From contig NZ_PDNI01000065.1 of the NCBI RefSeq assembly GCF_002925845.1, positions 62,001-126,000 of the forward strand: DNA of 64,000 nt, read 5' to 3'. Shown here one piece after another: positions 36,602 to 47,945 of this stretch (its first letter is position 1; the number at the start of each line of letters is the position of its first letter). The notes below the pieces were generated by a model, which saw only the letters and a list, made by a program, of their open reading frames with translations, was not told the origin of the DNA and did no database searches. The stretch is from Roseovarius nitratireducens (lineage in GTDB: Bacteria; Pseudomonadota; Alphaproteobacteria; Rhodobacterales; Rhodobacteraceae). Made by a program: the position numbers and the translations under genes.

Positions 36602-37663
36602 GTGGCGGTAACACGCGAGAGCGTCCTAGAGGCGCTGAAGCAGATCACCGATCCCGTGAGCGGGTCTGATATCGTGGCGGCGGGCGTGGTGCGCGCGCTC
36701 AATGTCGAGGGCGAGGAGGTGCGTTTCGTCCTCGAGATCGACCCGGCCAAGGCCAAGACCTACGGGCCGGTGCGCGACGCCGCCGAGGCGGCGGCGAAAT
36801 CGGCAGGTGCGGGCAGTGTTTCGGCGGTTCTGACCGCACACTCGGCCAAGGAGCCGCCCGACCTCAAGCCCGCGAAGAAGGCCGAGCCCAAGGGCCCGCA
36901 ACGCGTGCCCGGCGTCGACCACATCATCGCCATCGCCTCCGGCAAGGGGGGCGTGGGCAAGTCCACCATCTCGGCCAATATCGCCTGCGCGCTCGCCGCC
37001 GAGGGCCGCCGGGTGGGCCTGCTGGATGCCGATGTCTATGGGCCGTCGCAGCCGCGCATGCTGGGCGTCTCGGGTCGTCCCGCCAGCCCAGACGGCAAGA
37101 TCATCCTGCCGCTGCGCAATCACGGCGTCACCATGATGTCCATCGGCCTGATGGTGAACGAGGATCAGGCCGTGGTCTGGCGCGGACCCATGCTTATGGG
37201 GGCGCTGCAACAGATGCTGATGCAGGTGCAATGGGGCGCGCTCGACTGCCTGATCGTCGACCTACCGCCGGGCACCGGCGACGTGTCGATGACGCTGGCA
37301 CAAAAGACCGAGGTGGACGGCGCGATCATCGTCTCCACCCCGCAGGACGTGGCGCTTCTGGACGCGCGCAAGGGAATCGACATGTTCACCCAGCTCAAGG
37401 TGCCGGTCCTGGGCCTGATCGAGAACATGAGCACGCATATCTGCTCCAATTGCGGGCACGAAGAGCACATCTTCGGCCATGGCGGCGTCAAGGCCGAGGC
37501 CGAGAAGATGGGCGTGCCGCTACTGGCCGAGGTGCCGCTGCATCTCGATATCCGGGTGGCCTCGGATGGCGGCGCGCCCATCGTGGTGACCAAGCCCGAC
37601 AGCCCGCAGGCCCAGGCGTTTCGGCAGGTGGCGCGCGATCTCGTCTCGCGCGGCGTGGCATGA
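36602..37663 (+). CDS. apbC: Mrp/NBP35 family Fe-S cluster carrier P-loop ATPase
   Basis: A 353-residue protein with an N-terminal MIP18/DUF59 domain (about 1-80) and a C-terminal ParA-like ATPase. The deviant Walker A is GKGGVGKST at 114-122, and the Fe-S binding CxxC lies in HICSNCGHEEH. It binds and transfers [4Fe-4S] clusters to target proteins in the cytoplasm. It starts with GTG (36602), AAGGGG upstream. Lying beside the FDH island, it may serve FDH or the polyferredoxin, but a housekeeping role is equally possible. Confidence 0.92.
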   Translation: MAVTRESVLEALKQITDPVSGSDIVAAGVVRALNVEGEEVRFVLEIDPAKAKTYGPVRDAAEAAAKSAGAGSVSAVLTAHSAKEPPDLKPAKKAEPKGPQRVPGVDHIIAIASGKGGVGKSTISANIACALAAEGRRVGLLDADVYGPSQPRMLGVSGRPASPDGKIILPLRNHGVTMMSIGLMVNEDQAVVWRGPMLMGALQQMLMQVQWGALDCLIVDLPPGTGDVSMTLAQKTEVDGAIIVSTPQDVALLDARKGIDMFTQLKVPVLGLIENMSTHICSNCGHEEHIFGHGGVKAEAEKMGVPLLAEVPLHLDIRVASDGGAPIVVTKPDSPQAQAFRQVARDLVSRGVA

Positions 37664-38367
37664 GCGCACCCTCCTTTCCGCCGCTGATGTCGGGCCTCGC
37701 CGTCACCGGCGCGATATCACCCTTCGACAAGGCCCGCGCGATGGCCGCGCTAGGCTGCGACGCGGGGCTCATCGTGCACAACGTGACCGACAGGCAACTG
37801 GCAGCGGCGCTCGTGATGGCCCCCGAGGTGCCGCTGGCGCAGGCGATGGCGATGCTGCCCGCCTGCGGTATCGGCTTTCAGAACGCGCTCGGCGCGCTGG
37901 CCCCGCCAGAGGTGGCGGTGCATCTCGAATGGTCGGGCGGCATCCGGGTCAACGGCGCGCGCTGCGGGCGGCTGCGCGTGGCGGCAGGAGGTACCGACCC
38001 GGCTGCCCTGCCCGGCTGGCTCGTGGTGGGGCTGGACGTGCCGATTACCCCCGGCACGGACCACCCCGGCGAAACCCCGGACGAGACCGCCCTGCTCGAA
38101 GAAGGTTGCGCCGAACTTGACCCTCTCATGCTGCTCGAGGCCTGGGCGCGGCACACACTTGTCTGGATCACCCGCTGGGAGGACGAGGGCCCGCGCCCTC
38201 TTCACGCCGAATGGCGCGGCCTCGCCTGGGGCATGGGCGAGGCGGTCACGCTTGATGGCCTAACCGGCACGTGGGTTGGTGTGGACGAGGATTTCGGTAT
38301 GCTCATGCGCGAGGGTGACATCACCCATCTGATCCCCCTCACCTCGCTGCTGGAGGTCACACAATGA
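37660..38367 (+). CDS. Biotin/lipoate A/B protein ligase-like protein
   Basis: A 235-residue protein starting in an ATGA overlap with apbC. Segments such as PLAQAMAMLPACGIGFQNALGA, VHLEWSGGIRVNGARCGRLR and WLVVGLDVP match the BPL/LplA/LipB-type catalytic fold (Pfam BPL_LplA_LipB_2). The classic biotin-binding KWPNDV motif is modified to HLEWSGGIRVNG, with no lysine at the usual place. This makes ordinary ligase activity uncertain. A ligand-attachment or FDH-linked accessory role is possible. Confidence 0.75.
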   Translation: MSAPSFPPLMSGLAVTGAISPFDKARAMAALGCDAGLIVHNVTDRQLAAALVMAPEVPLAQAMAMLPACGIGFQNALGALAPPEVAVHLEWSGGIRVNGARCGRLRVAAGGTDPAALPGWLVVGLDVPITPGTDHPGETPDETALLEEGCAELDPLMLLEAWARHTLVWITRWEDEGPRPLHAEWRGLAWGMGEAVTLDGLTGTWVGVDEDFGMLMREGDITHLIPLTSLLEVTQ

Positions 38368-38843
38368 AACTCGCCCGCGCGATCCATTTCGACGAGAGCG
38401 ACCTGCGCGTCTATCACAGCCCAGCACGCACCGGCGAATGGTGCATTTCCGGCGGCTTCGAATTCTCTAACTGGGGCGAGGGCGATCTGGTCGGCAAGGC
38501 ACGGCAGGCCTTCGCCAATGGCTGGCTCGGGGTCGAGACCTTCGGCCGCGCCACCTTCGTCGCCGTCACGCAGATCGAGCCGGACGAGGCCGAGGTCGTG
38601 ACACGAGCGCTGGCGCAGCACTTCGTCGATGTCTACGGCGCGCCCGATATACAGGCCGCCCTGCCCGTGGCACGGGACGAGATTGCTCAGATGGCCGACC
38701 TGTGCGACGAGCACGCGCCCAACACGCTGCTCACCGTGATGCGCGAACTGTCAGAGGCCGGGGTGCGCGAAAGCTTCAGTACCATCGCGCCGCAGGGGGC
38801 CGAACTCGATCTCGTGGCGGTGCACGGCTCGCTCGACGAATGA
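38364..38843 (+). CDS. DUF6505 family protein
   Basis: A 159-residue protein, start overlapping the previous stop by 4 bp. It begins MKLARAIHFDESDLRVYHSPA and contains GEWCISGGFEFSNW and AFANGWLGVETFGRATFVAV, typical of DUF6505 proteins found next to the apbC/ligase-like pair. Function is unknown. Translation coupling suggests it acts with its operon partners. A strong terminator begins at its stop codon. Confidence 0.78.
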   Translation: MKLARAIHFDESDLRVYHSPARTGEWCISGGFEFSNWGEGDLVGKARQAFANGWLGVETFGRATFVAVTQIEPDEAEVVTRALAQHFVDVYGAPDIQAALPVARDEIAQMADLCDEHAPNTLLTVMRELSEAGVRESFSTIAPQGAELDLVAVHGSLDE

Positions 38844-38867
38844 GGCGCGCCCGAAGGCGCGCCTCTT
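38842..38867 (+). terminator. Intrinsic terminator, end of DUF6494-DUF6505 operon
   Basis: GAGGCGCGCC-CGAA-GGCGCGCCTC, a perfect 10-bp stem with a stable tetraloop, followed by a short TT. Arm 1 begins inside the DUF6505 stop codon. It lies 6 bp before the glyA stop on the other strand and may serve both directions. Confidence 0.75.
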
Positions 38868-38872
38868 AACAA

Positions 38873-40180
38873 TCACAGGTTCGGGTAGATCGGGAAGCGC
38901 GCGCAGAGCGCTTCGACCTCAGCCTTGACCTTTTCCTCCACCGCGCCGTTGCCGTCCTCGCCATTCGCGGCGAGGCCATCGACCACCTCGATGATCCAGT
39001 CGGCGATCTGGCGGAACTCCGCCTCGCCGAAGCCGCGCGTCGTGCCCGCCGGGCTGCCGAGGCGGATGCCGCTCGTCACCGTGGGCTTTTCGGGATCGAA
39101 CGGCACGCCGTTCTTGTTGCAGGTGATATGCGCGCGGCCCAGCGCCTTCTCGGTGGCGTTGCCCTTCACGCCCTTGGGCCGCAGGTCCACCAGCACCACG
39201 TGGGTGTCGGTGCCATGCGTCACAGTATCCAGCCCGCCCTTGATGAGCTGGTCCGACAGCGCCTGAGCATTGGCCACGACGGCTTTGATATAGCTCTTGA
39301 ATTCCGGGCGCAGGGCCTCGCCGAAGGCCACTGCCTTGGCGGCGATCACATGCATCAGGGGTCCGCCCTGGATACCGGGGAAGATGGCCGAGTTGAACTT
39401 CTTGGCCAGCGCCTCGTCATCCGTCAGGATCATGCCCCCGCGCGGGCCGCGCAGCGTCTTGTGCGTGGTGGTGGTGGCCACATGCGCGTGCGGGAAGGGG
39501 CTGGGATGCTCGCCCGCCGCCACGATTCCGGCGAAATGCGCCATGTCGACGTGAAGATACGCGCCCACGCTGTCGGCGATCTCGCGCATCTTCGCGAAAT
39601 CGATCTGGCGCGGGATCGCCGAGCCGCCAGCGATGATGAGCTTGGGCTGATGCTCGGTGGCCAGCGCCTGCACCTGGTCGTAGTCGATCAGGTTGTCCTG
39701 CTTGCGCACACCGTACTGGATGGCGTTGAACCATTTGCCGGACTGGTTGGGCGCCGCGCCATGCGTCAGGTGCCCGCCCGCATCGAGGCTCATGCCGAGG
39801 ATGGTATCGCCCGGCTTCAGGAGCGCGGTGAACACACCCTGGTTGGCCTGGCTGCCGGAATTCGGCTGCACGTTGGCAAAGCCGCAGCCAAAGAGTTCGC
39901 AGGCCCGTTCGATGGCGAGGTTCTCGGCGATGTCCACGAACTGGCAGCCGCCGTAATAGCGCCGCCCCGGATAGCCCTCGGCATACTTGTTGGTCATCAC
40001 CGAGCCCTGCGCTTCCATCACCGCCGCCGAGACGATGTTCTCGGACGCGATGAGCTCGATCTCGTCGCGCTGGCGACCAAGCTCCTGCTCTATCGCGCGG
40101 GAAATTTCGGGATCGCGCGAGGCCAGCGCCTCGGTGAAGAAGCCGCTATCGGCCATGGGCCGGATTCCGTCATGGGGCAT
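38873..40180 (-). CDS. glyA: Serine hydroxymethyltransferase
   Basis: A 435-residue PLP enzyme interconverting serine and glycine with tetrahydrofolate. The PLP lysine is Lys241 in [11 protein letters not shown]. The substrate-region motifs [13 protein letters not shown] and VDMAHFAGI are present. The ATG at 40180 has GGAGGA about 6 nt upstream. It is divergent from NAD kinase with about 160 bp between them; I found no recognisable riboswitch there. Confidence 0.97.
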   Translation of the reverse strand: MPHDGIRPMADSGFFTEALASRDPEISRAIEQELGRQRDEIELIASENIVSAAVMEAQGSVMTNKYAEGYPGRRYYGGCQFVDIAENLAIERACELFGCGFANVQPNSGSQANQGVFTALLKPGDTILGMSLDAGGHLTHGAAPNQSGKWFNAIQYGVRKQDNLIDYDQVQALATEHQPKLIIAGGSAIPRQIDFAKMREIADSVGAYLHVDMAHFAGIVAAGEHPSPFPHAHVATTTTHKTLRGPRGGMILTDDEALAKKFNSAIFPGIQGGPLMHVIAAKAVAFGEALRPEFKSYIKAVVANAQALSDQLIKGGLDTVTHGTDTHVVLVDLRPKGVKGNATEKALGRAHITCNKNGVPFDPEKPTVTSGIRLGSPAGTTRGFGEAEFRQIADWIIEVVDGLAANGEDGNGAVEEKVKAEVEALCARFPIYPNL

Positions 40181-40340
40181 GTGCTGTCCTCCGCCAGAAG
40201 ATAACTTTCGCGATCACGTAGCCGAAAGGTGCCCTCAAGGAAAGATCGCAAAGCGACACATCCGCCCGCCACACCGGCATGGCTGGCCTTGGGGCGCGAA
40301 TTGTGCTTCGATCCGCGCGCCAAAGCCGCGAGGAGTCCAG

Positions 40341-41102
40341 ATGCGCCGCAAGATCGCCTTTGTCGCCAGCGACGTGCCCAGCGCCCAAACCGCACGCGCC
40401 GCCCTTGTCGCGCGCTTCGGCGATGCACCCGAAGCGCGGGCCGACGTGATCGTGGCGCTGGGCGGGGACGGGTTCATGCTGCACACCATGCACCGCACGC
40501 AGGCGCTCGACACGCCGGTCTACGGAATGAATCGTGGCACCGTCGGCTTTCTGATGAACGACTATACCGAAACCGACCTGCCCGAGCGGCTCGCCAGTGC
40601 CGAGGAAGAGATCATCAACCCTCTGGCCATGCGCGCCGAGGCCAATGACGGCACGGTGCACGAGGCGCTGGCCATCAACGAGGTATCGCTCCTGCGCGCC
40701 GGACCGCAGGCGGCCAAGCTGCGCATCTCCATCGACGGGCGGTTGCGGCTGGAGGAGTTGATCTGCGACGGCGCGCTGGTGGCCACGCCCGCCGGCTCCA
40801 CCGCCTACAACTACTCCGCCCACGGGCCGATCCTGCCCATCGGCTCGGACGTACTGGCGCTCACCGCGGTGGCCGCGTTCCGTCCCCGACGCTGGCGCGG
40901 CGCGCTCTTGCCCAAGACAGCCTGTGTCCGCTTCGACGTGATCGAGCCGGACAAGCGTCCGGTGATGGCCGATGCCGACAGCCGCTGGGTGGAAAGCGTG
41001 AACTGGGTGGAAATCCGCTCGCGCACCGACATCCGCCACCGCATCCTGTTCGATCCCGGCCACGGGCTGGAGGAACGGTTGTTGCGCGAACAGTTTACCT
41101 GA
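40341..41102 (+). CDS. nadK: NAD kinase
   Basis: A 253-residue ATP-NAD kinase making NADP. The GGDG motif is in [14 protein letters not shown], followed by [11 protein letters not shown] and the [17 protein letters not shown] substrate loop. The length is short-typical for alphaproteobacteria. The start at 40341 has GAGGAG 5 nt upstream; the frame upstream of it overlaps the glyA start and is not coding. Confidence 0.93.
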   Translation: MRRKIAFVASDVPSAQTARAALVARFGDAPEARADVIVALGGDGFMLHTMHRTQALDTPVYGMNRGTVGFLMNDYTETDLPERLASAEEEIINPLAMRAEANDGTVHEALAINEVSLLRAGPQAAKLRISIDGRLRLEELICDGALVATPAGSTAYNYSAHGPILPIGSDVLALTAVAAFRPRRWRGALLPKTACVRFDVIEPDKRPVMADADSRWVESVNWVEIRSRTDIRHRILFDPGHGLEERLLREQFT

Positions 41103-41705
41103 AGTGACCAGAATGGCTCTGTTATCCACAAAAAAATTCATAGGCTTGCACAAAGCTGATCTGTAAAGGCCCAGCCATTTAAACGAGAGGTCTGCATCGT
41201 GGTTGCGCCCATAGGCCATCGCAGCCAGGCTCTTCACCGTCTCGGGGCGCGACCCGCCGCGCAACAGCGCCCCGATGCCGCGAAATCCGTGAAAGGCACA
41301 TCCAGATCGGCCCACGCCTGAATGAATCCGCAACGAATTTCCGTGCTCACCGTCCCGGTGAGCCGCAAATGCCGCGTGGCGCCCGCGCCCCGCGCCCCGC
41401 GCCTCGCCGGCGGAGACGTCGCCCACCACCTGATCGGTGAAAAAGCGATGGGCACCGGGTGGCTGCGGCACGTAACCGTCGGATGACGGATCGGGTATGG
41501 CACAGACCAGACAAGCAAAAAATGCATGGATATGAAGGCACACGATGTGTCTCCTCATGTGGAGACAGCTCCCCTGACAAGCGCGCGCACCCCTCCTTGT
41601 TATCGGATATCATCAGCACGCTATTGCTTGTCCTACCCCGACTTGCGCACCCTCGCTTTGCCTGCACTACGCAGGTGTGCCATGTCAGGGAAGGGAGGCA
41701 CGGTC
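41103..41705. other. Non-coding or decayed stretch after nadK
   Basis: About 600 bp without an intact gene. A perfect DnaA-box 9-mer TTATCCACA lies at 41122-41130. On the minus strand, short protein-like stretches appear in different frames between 41170 and 41480, for example ETVKSLAAMAYGRNHDADL in one frame and GFIQAWADLDVPFTDF in another. This suggests a frameshifted gene remnant that I cannot identify. Confidence 0.4.
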
Positions 41706-41870
41706 ATGCGGGTAATGAATGCCATCAGGATACTTCTGCTTGGAAGCCTGATCGTCGCGGGAATCGTCTTGTATCCGGAGCGGGATGGAAACAGCCCCGA
41801 TGCGGCCTCTGTAACCAGTCTCATCCCCAACCCCGTGACGGTAACGATCCTGACCGCGCGCTCGTCCTGA
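41706..41870 (+). CDS. Small single-pass membrane protein (54 aa)
   Basis: A 54-residue ORF beginning MRVMNAIRILLLGSLIVAGI, a likely single transmembrane helix or signal anchor, then a polar tail with SLIPNPVTVTILTARSS. GGGAGG sits about 8 nt before the ATG, supporting translation. It is flanked by strong hairpins downstream. No family is recognised. Confidence 0.5.
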   Translation: MRVMNAIRILLLGSLIVAGIVLYPERDGNSPDAASVTSLIPNPVTVTILTARSS

Positions 41871-41886
41871 GGCACGGCTCTTCTCC

Positions 41887-41939
41887 TGCCCGGCGCACCG
41901 GGCAAGCCGATCCCCCGCGCGGGTCCGCCCGCGCGGGGG
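41887..41939. terminator. Tandem hairpins between the small ORF and prpE
   Basis: A 7-bp stem TGCCCGG-CGCA-CCGGGCA is followed by a perfect 12-bp stem CCCCCGCGCGGG-TCCG-CCCGCGCGGGGG (41912-41939). The second lies 8 bp beyond the prpE stop on the minus strand and can terminate prpE as well as the small plus-strand gene. Confidence 0.7.
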
Positions 41940-41946
41940 AATTTCG

Positions 41947-43839
41947 TCAATCTTTTGCCAGACCAATACTTTGCAGGGCACTCTTGATCTCGTCGAGGAT
42001 CGCCGGATCGTCGATCGTGGCGGGCATCTTGTACTCCTGCCCGTCGGCGATACGTACCATGATCGCACGCAAGATCTTGCCCGAGCGGGTCTTGGGCAGG
42101 CGATCCACCACCACAGCGAGCTTGAACGCCGCCACCGGCCCGATCTGGTCGCGAACGAGGCCGACGCATTCGCGCACGATCTCATCATGGCCGCGGTTGA
42201 CGCCCTTGGTCAGGCACAGGAATCCCACCGGCGCCTGCCCCTTGAGCGCGTCGCTCGCCCCGATCACGGCGCATTCGGCCACGTCCGGATGGCTGGCCAG
42301 AACCTCCTCCATCGCGCCGGTGGACAGGCGATGCCCGGCCACGTTAATCACATCGTCGGTGCGCGCCATGATCCACAGATAGCCGTCCTCGTCCTTCATG
42401 CCCGCGTCGCCGGTCTCGTAATAGCCGGGGAAATGGTCGAGGTAGGATTTGCGATAGCGGTCTTCGGCATTCCACAGCGTCGGCAGCGTGCCCGGCGGCA
42501 GCGGAAGCTTGATCGCGATGGCGCCCAGCGTGCCTGGCCGCACCTCGTGCCCGCCCTCATCGAGGATCTGCACGTCATAACCCGGCATCGCCACGGTGGG
42601 CGAGCCGATCTTGACGGGTATCGGCTCGCACCCTGCCGGGTTGCCGGCGATGGTCCAGCCCGTCTCGGTCTGCCACCAGTGGTCATAAACCGGCACGCCC
42701 ATCTTGTCGGCGGCCCAATTGATCGTGTCGGGATCAGCGCGCTCGCCCGCGAGATAGAGCGCGCGCAGGCAGGAAATGTCGTATTTCGCCAGCTCCTTTG
42801 CCTCCGGGTCGTCGCGCTTGATCGCACGGAACGCCGTTGGCGCGGTAAAGAAGCTGCGCACGTTGTGCTCGGAGATCACCCGCCAGAAGGTGCCGGCATC
42901 GGGCGTGCCCACCGGCTTGCCCTCGAACACGACGGTGGTGTTGCCGTGAATGAGCGGCCCGTAACAGATATAGCTGTGCCCTACGACCCAGCCCACATCC
43001 GACGCCGCCCAGAACACCTCGCCAGGGTTCACGTCATAGATGTTCTTCATCGTCCAGTTGAGCGCCACCAGGTGCCCACCAGTGTGGCGCACCACGCCCT
43101 TGGGCTGCCCGGTGGTACCAGAGGTATAGAGGATGTAGGCAGGGTGGTTGCCCTCGACGGGCAAGCATTCGGCGGGCTCGACCCCGTATTGAAAGGCGTG
43201 CCAGTCCAGATCGCGCCCCGGTTCGAGATGGGCAACCTCCTCCTCGCGCTGAAAGATCACGCAAAACTCGGGCTTGTGCGCGGCCTGTTCGATCGCCCCG
43301 TCCAGCAGCGGCTTGTACTGCACCACCCGGCCCGGCTCGATTCCGCAGGAGGCGGCGATGATCGCCTTCGGTGCGCAATCGTCAATCCGCACCGCCAGCT
43401 CGTGCGCGGCAAACCCGCCGAACACCACCGAATGTACCGCGCCGATCCGCGCGCAGGCCAGCATCGCCTCCAGCGCCTCGGGCACCATCGGCATGTAGAT
43501 GATAACGCGGTCGCCCTTTTCCACGCCGCGCGCACGCAAGGCACCTGCCAGCCGCGCCACCCGCGAGCGCAGTTGCGCATAGCTGATCTTTTGCTTGATG
43601 CCGGTCACGGGACTGTCATGGATGATCGCCGCCTGCGCGCCGCGCCCGGCCTCGACATGGCGATCCACCGCATTCCAGCATGTATTCACCAGCCCGTCAC
43701 TGAACCATTCATAGAGCGGGGCGTTCTCGGCAAAGAGCGCTTTCGACGGCTTGCGCGCCCAGTCGATCGCCTCGGCCTGTTCAAGCCAAAATCCCTCGGG
43801 GTCAGCCAGCGAACGCGCGTAAATCTCCTTGTATCCCAT
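41947..43839 (-). CDS. prpE: Propionyl-CoA synthetase
   Basis: A 630-residue AMP-forming acyl-CoA synthetase. The ATP-binding P-loop-like motif is YTSGTTGQPKGVV, the hinge region YYETGDAGMKDEDGYLW, and the acyl-binding segment VINVAGHRLSTGAMEE. The catalytic lysine is in KTRSGKILR. The length and the GHRLSTGAMEE form fit PrpE rather than acetyl-CoA synthetase. Propionate activation feeds the propionyl-CoA carboxylase route. A GGAGGA ribosome-binding site precedes the ATG. TTTGCAAA boxes lie in the promoter. Confidence 0.9.
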   Translation of the reverse strand: MGYKEIYARSLADPEGFWLEQAEAIDWARKPSKALFAENAPLYEWFSDGLVNTCWNAVDRHVEAGRGAQAAIIHDSPVTGIKQKISYAQLRSRVARLAGALRARGVEKGDRVIIYMPMVPEALEAMLACARIGAVHSVVFGGFAAHELAVRIDDCAPKAIIAASCGIEPGRVVQYKPLLDGAIEQAAHKPEFCVIFQREEEVAHLEPGRDLDWHAFQYGVEPAECLPVEGNHPAYILYTSGTTGQPKGVVRHTGGHLVALNWTMKNIYDVNPGEVFWAASDVGWVVGHSYICYGPLIHGNTTVVFEGKPVGTPDAGTFWRVISEHNVRSFFTAPTAFRAIKRDDPEAKELAKYDISCLRALYLAGERADPDTINWAADKMGVPVYDHWWQTETGWTIAGNPAGCEPIPVKIGSPTVAMPGYDVQILDEGGHEVRPGTLGAIAIKLPLPPGTLPTLWNAEDRYRKSYLDHFPGYYETGDAGMKDEDGYLWIMARTDDVINVAGHRLSTGAMEEVLASHPDVAECAVIGASDALKGQAPVGFLCLTKGVNRGHDEIVRECVGLVRDQIGPVAAFKLAVVVDRLPKTRSGKILRAIMVRIADGQEYKMPATIDDPAILDEIKSALQSIGLAKD

Positions 43840-43933
43840 CGTATCCTCCTCCGATCCTTTGCATCGGTGTTACGGATCGCGTGGGCCTGCGGCAAGCGTC
43901 GAGCGCGGCGGCGCGGCAGAAGGCCGCGAAATA

Positions 43934-44023
43934 TTTGCAGAAACTCCCCCAGATAGCCTGCAAATTTTTGCAAACTATCGGCAAGGAGGGCTTTCTAGTC
44001 TCCCGAAGCGGAAACTTTGCAAA
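43934..44023 (-). promoter_or_regulatory. TTTGCAAA boxes upstream of prpE (ScfR/PccR-type candidates)
   Basis: Four matches or near-matches to TTTGCAAA occur 95-185 bp before prpE: 43934-43941 (TTTGCAGA), 43957-43964 (CCTGCAAA), 43967-43974 (exact) and 44016-44023 (exact). The middle two form a pair two bases apart. Paired TTTGCAAA is, from memory, the site of PccR, the short-chain acyl-CoA regulator of propionate genes in Rhodobacter sphaeroides. Confidence 0.5.
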
Positions 44024-44054
44024 TTTTCCTGAAAACCCCTGCTAACCGGCGATT

Positions 44055-46334
<2,280 letters not shown>

Positions 46335-46374
46335 GGGTCTCCTCCCGGTCTCCGATCAGCATAACGCAACGATC

Positions 46375-46388
46375 GTTTAACGTTAAAC
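46375..46388. promoter_or_regulatory. Perfect 14-bp palindrome upstream of maeB
   Basis: GTTTAACGTTAAAC, a perfect palindrome centred 47 bp upstream of the maeB start. The AT-rich arms around a central CG are typical of operators of dimeric helix-turn-helix repressors such as LacI- or GntR-type. The regulator is unknown. Confidence 0.5.
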
Positions 46389-46586
46389 CATTTTGGTCTT
46401 AGCACGACTCACTCGACCCGCAAACCCCCTGCCTGAGGACCGGACGGCCCAAACTCGGGGCTTCGGCACCGGGACCGACCCCCAGCATCTGCGGTAAGTG
46501 ACGCGCACGCCACTAGATGAGCCAATACCTGTTTACTAAGCGGTGAAAATAAGGCACGTTTCCGGGTATTGATCTAGGGGGGTCGC

Positions 46587-47945
46587 ATGTCGGTTCGTCG
46601 CTTTCTGTATCTGTCCTGCATGGCTGTTGCGCTGACCGCAGGGCCGGGCGAGGCGCAATCCCTTCGTAACCTGCCCGTTCCGGCCGAATTTCCACCCGAT
46701 TCCTACAGTGGCACACAATATGTCGATAGCGCGGGCTGCGTCTTCATCCGGGCGGGCGTTGGGGCGGCCGAGACGTGGGTGCCGCGCCTCACTCGCTCGC
46801 GCCAGCCGCTTTGCGGTTTTAGCCCCTCGCTCGCCAAGGCCAAGGCAGACGAGGAACCCGCTCAAAAGACACAACGAACGGCGGCTGCGCCCAAGCCGAC
46901 ACCCGCGCCACGTAGCGCGAAGCCCCCGGCAAAGCCCGCCACCGCACCCCGCACAGCCAGTGCCCGGCCCGCCCCGCGGGCGCCGGAGCGCGTCACTGTC
47001 ATCGTCACCCCCAAGACCGCGCCGCAAGCCGCGCCGAAGCCCGAGGCCAAACCCGCAGGACGGCCCGCGCGCAAGATCACGCCCCCCGACCCCGGACAAA
47101 CCGCCTGCGCCGGGATCAGCGGCGTGTCGGCGGCCTATACCGTCCAGCACAACGGCTCGCCCGTGCGCTGCGGCCCGCAACAAGCGCACTACATCACCTA
47201 TGCACGAGGCGGCAGCACTGCCGTCACCCCACCGCCGGGCACAATCGCCACGCCCGAGAGCGTGCCGCCCGGCACCCGCGTCGCGCCGGCCCGCGTCTAC
47301 GCCAGCCAGCAGACCAGCCTCGCCGGTATCAGCGTGCCCGACGGCATGAAACCGGCTTGGGAAGACGACCGCCTCAACCCGCGCCGCGCGCACCAGACCT
47401 TCGAGGGCAAGGCGCGGATGGAACTGATGTGGACGAACACCGTGCCGCGCCGCCTCATCGACCGGAGCACCGGGGCCGACGTGATCCACAACTTTCCGGG
47501 GCTTCAGCCGCCCTATACCAGCTTCGACGAGCAGCGCGCCGCCGGGGTGACCGTGGCCACGCGCGGCAGCTACGTGCCAGATCCCGTCACCGTAACCGAG
47601 GCGCGTCAGCGCGCACAGGCCAGCGCACCTCTCACCTCGATCTCGACGCGCTCGGCCCCGGCCACCACCGCTGCCGTGCCGGAGCCAAAGCCAACGCCCG
47701 CCCCGCAAAAGCCGCGCCAAACCGCGCATTACGCGCAGGCGGGTCTCTTCGCCGATGCCGCTCAGGGCCTTGCCGCGGCGCGTCGTGTCGCCGGGGCCGG
47801 GATGCCCGCCCGGCGCGGCACGCTTCAACGCGACGGGCGCAAGCTAACCCTCGTGCTCGCCGGGCCGTTCGGCTCAATGACGGACGCGCGCGCAGGCGCG
47901 GCGCGGCTACGCGGCATGGGCTTCGAGAACGTGCGGCTGCGCTAG
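46587..47945 (+). CDS. Exported SPOR-domain protein
   Basis: A 452-residue protein: signal peptide (residues 1-23, ending GEAQ), a Cys-containing N-terminal region (about 24-75), a Pro/Ala-rich linker (about 85-170), a middle region with TACAGISGVSAAYTVQ, and a C-terminal SPOR domain from about 380 (AHYAQAGLFADAAQGLAAARRV ... GPFGSMTDARAGAARLRGMGF). SPOR domains bind denuded peptidoglycan at division sites. The SD is a G-run 5 nt upstream. Its TAG stop shares the palindrome CTAG with the convergent gap gene. Confidence 0.82.
   Translation: MSVRRFLYLSCMAVALTAGPGEAQSLRNLPVPAEFPPDSYSGTQYVDSAGCVFIRAGVGAAETWVPRLTRSRQPLCGFSPSLAKAKADEEPAQKTQRTAAAPKPTPAPRSAKPPAKPATAPRTASARPAPRAPERVTVIVTPKTAPQAAPKPEAKPAGRPARKITPPDPGQTACAGISGVSAAYTVQHNGSPVRCGPQQAHYITYARGGSTAVTPPPGTIATPESVPPGTRVAPARVYASQQTSLAGISVPDGMKPAWEDDRLNPRRAHQTFEGKARMELMWTNTVPRRLIDRSTGADVIHNFPGLQPPYTSFDEQRAAGVTVATRGSYVPDPVTVTEARQRAQASAPLTSISTRSAPATTAAVPEPKPTPAPQKPRQTAHYAQAGLFADAAQGLAAARRVAGAGMPARRGTLQRDGRKLTLVLAGPFGSMTDARAGAARLRGMGFENVRLR

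Noticed and set aside
40181-40340. Riboswitch upstream of glyA
   Set aside because: No recognisable conserved core or pairing pattern of SAM, glycine or folate riboswitches could be seen by eye.
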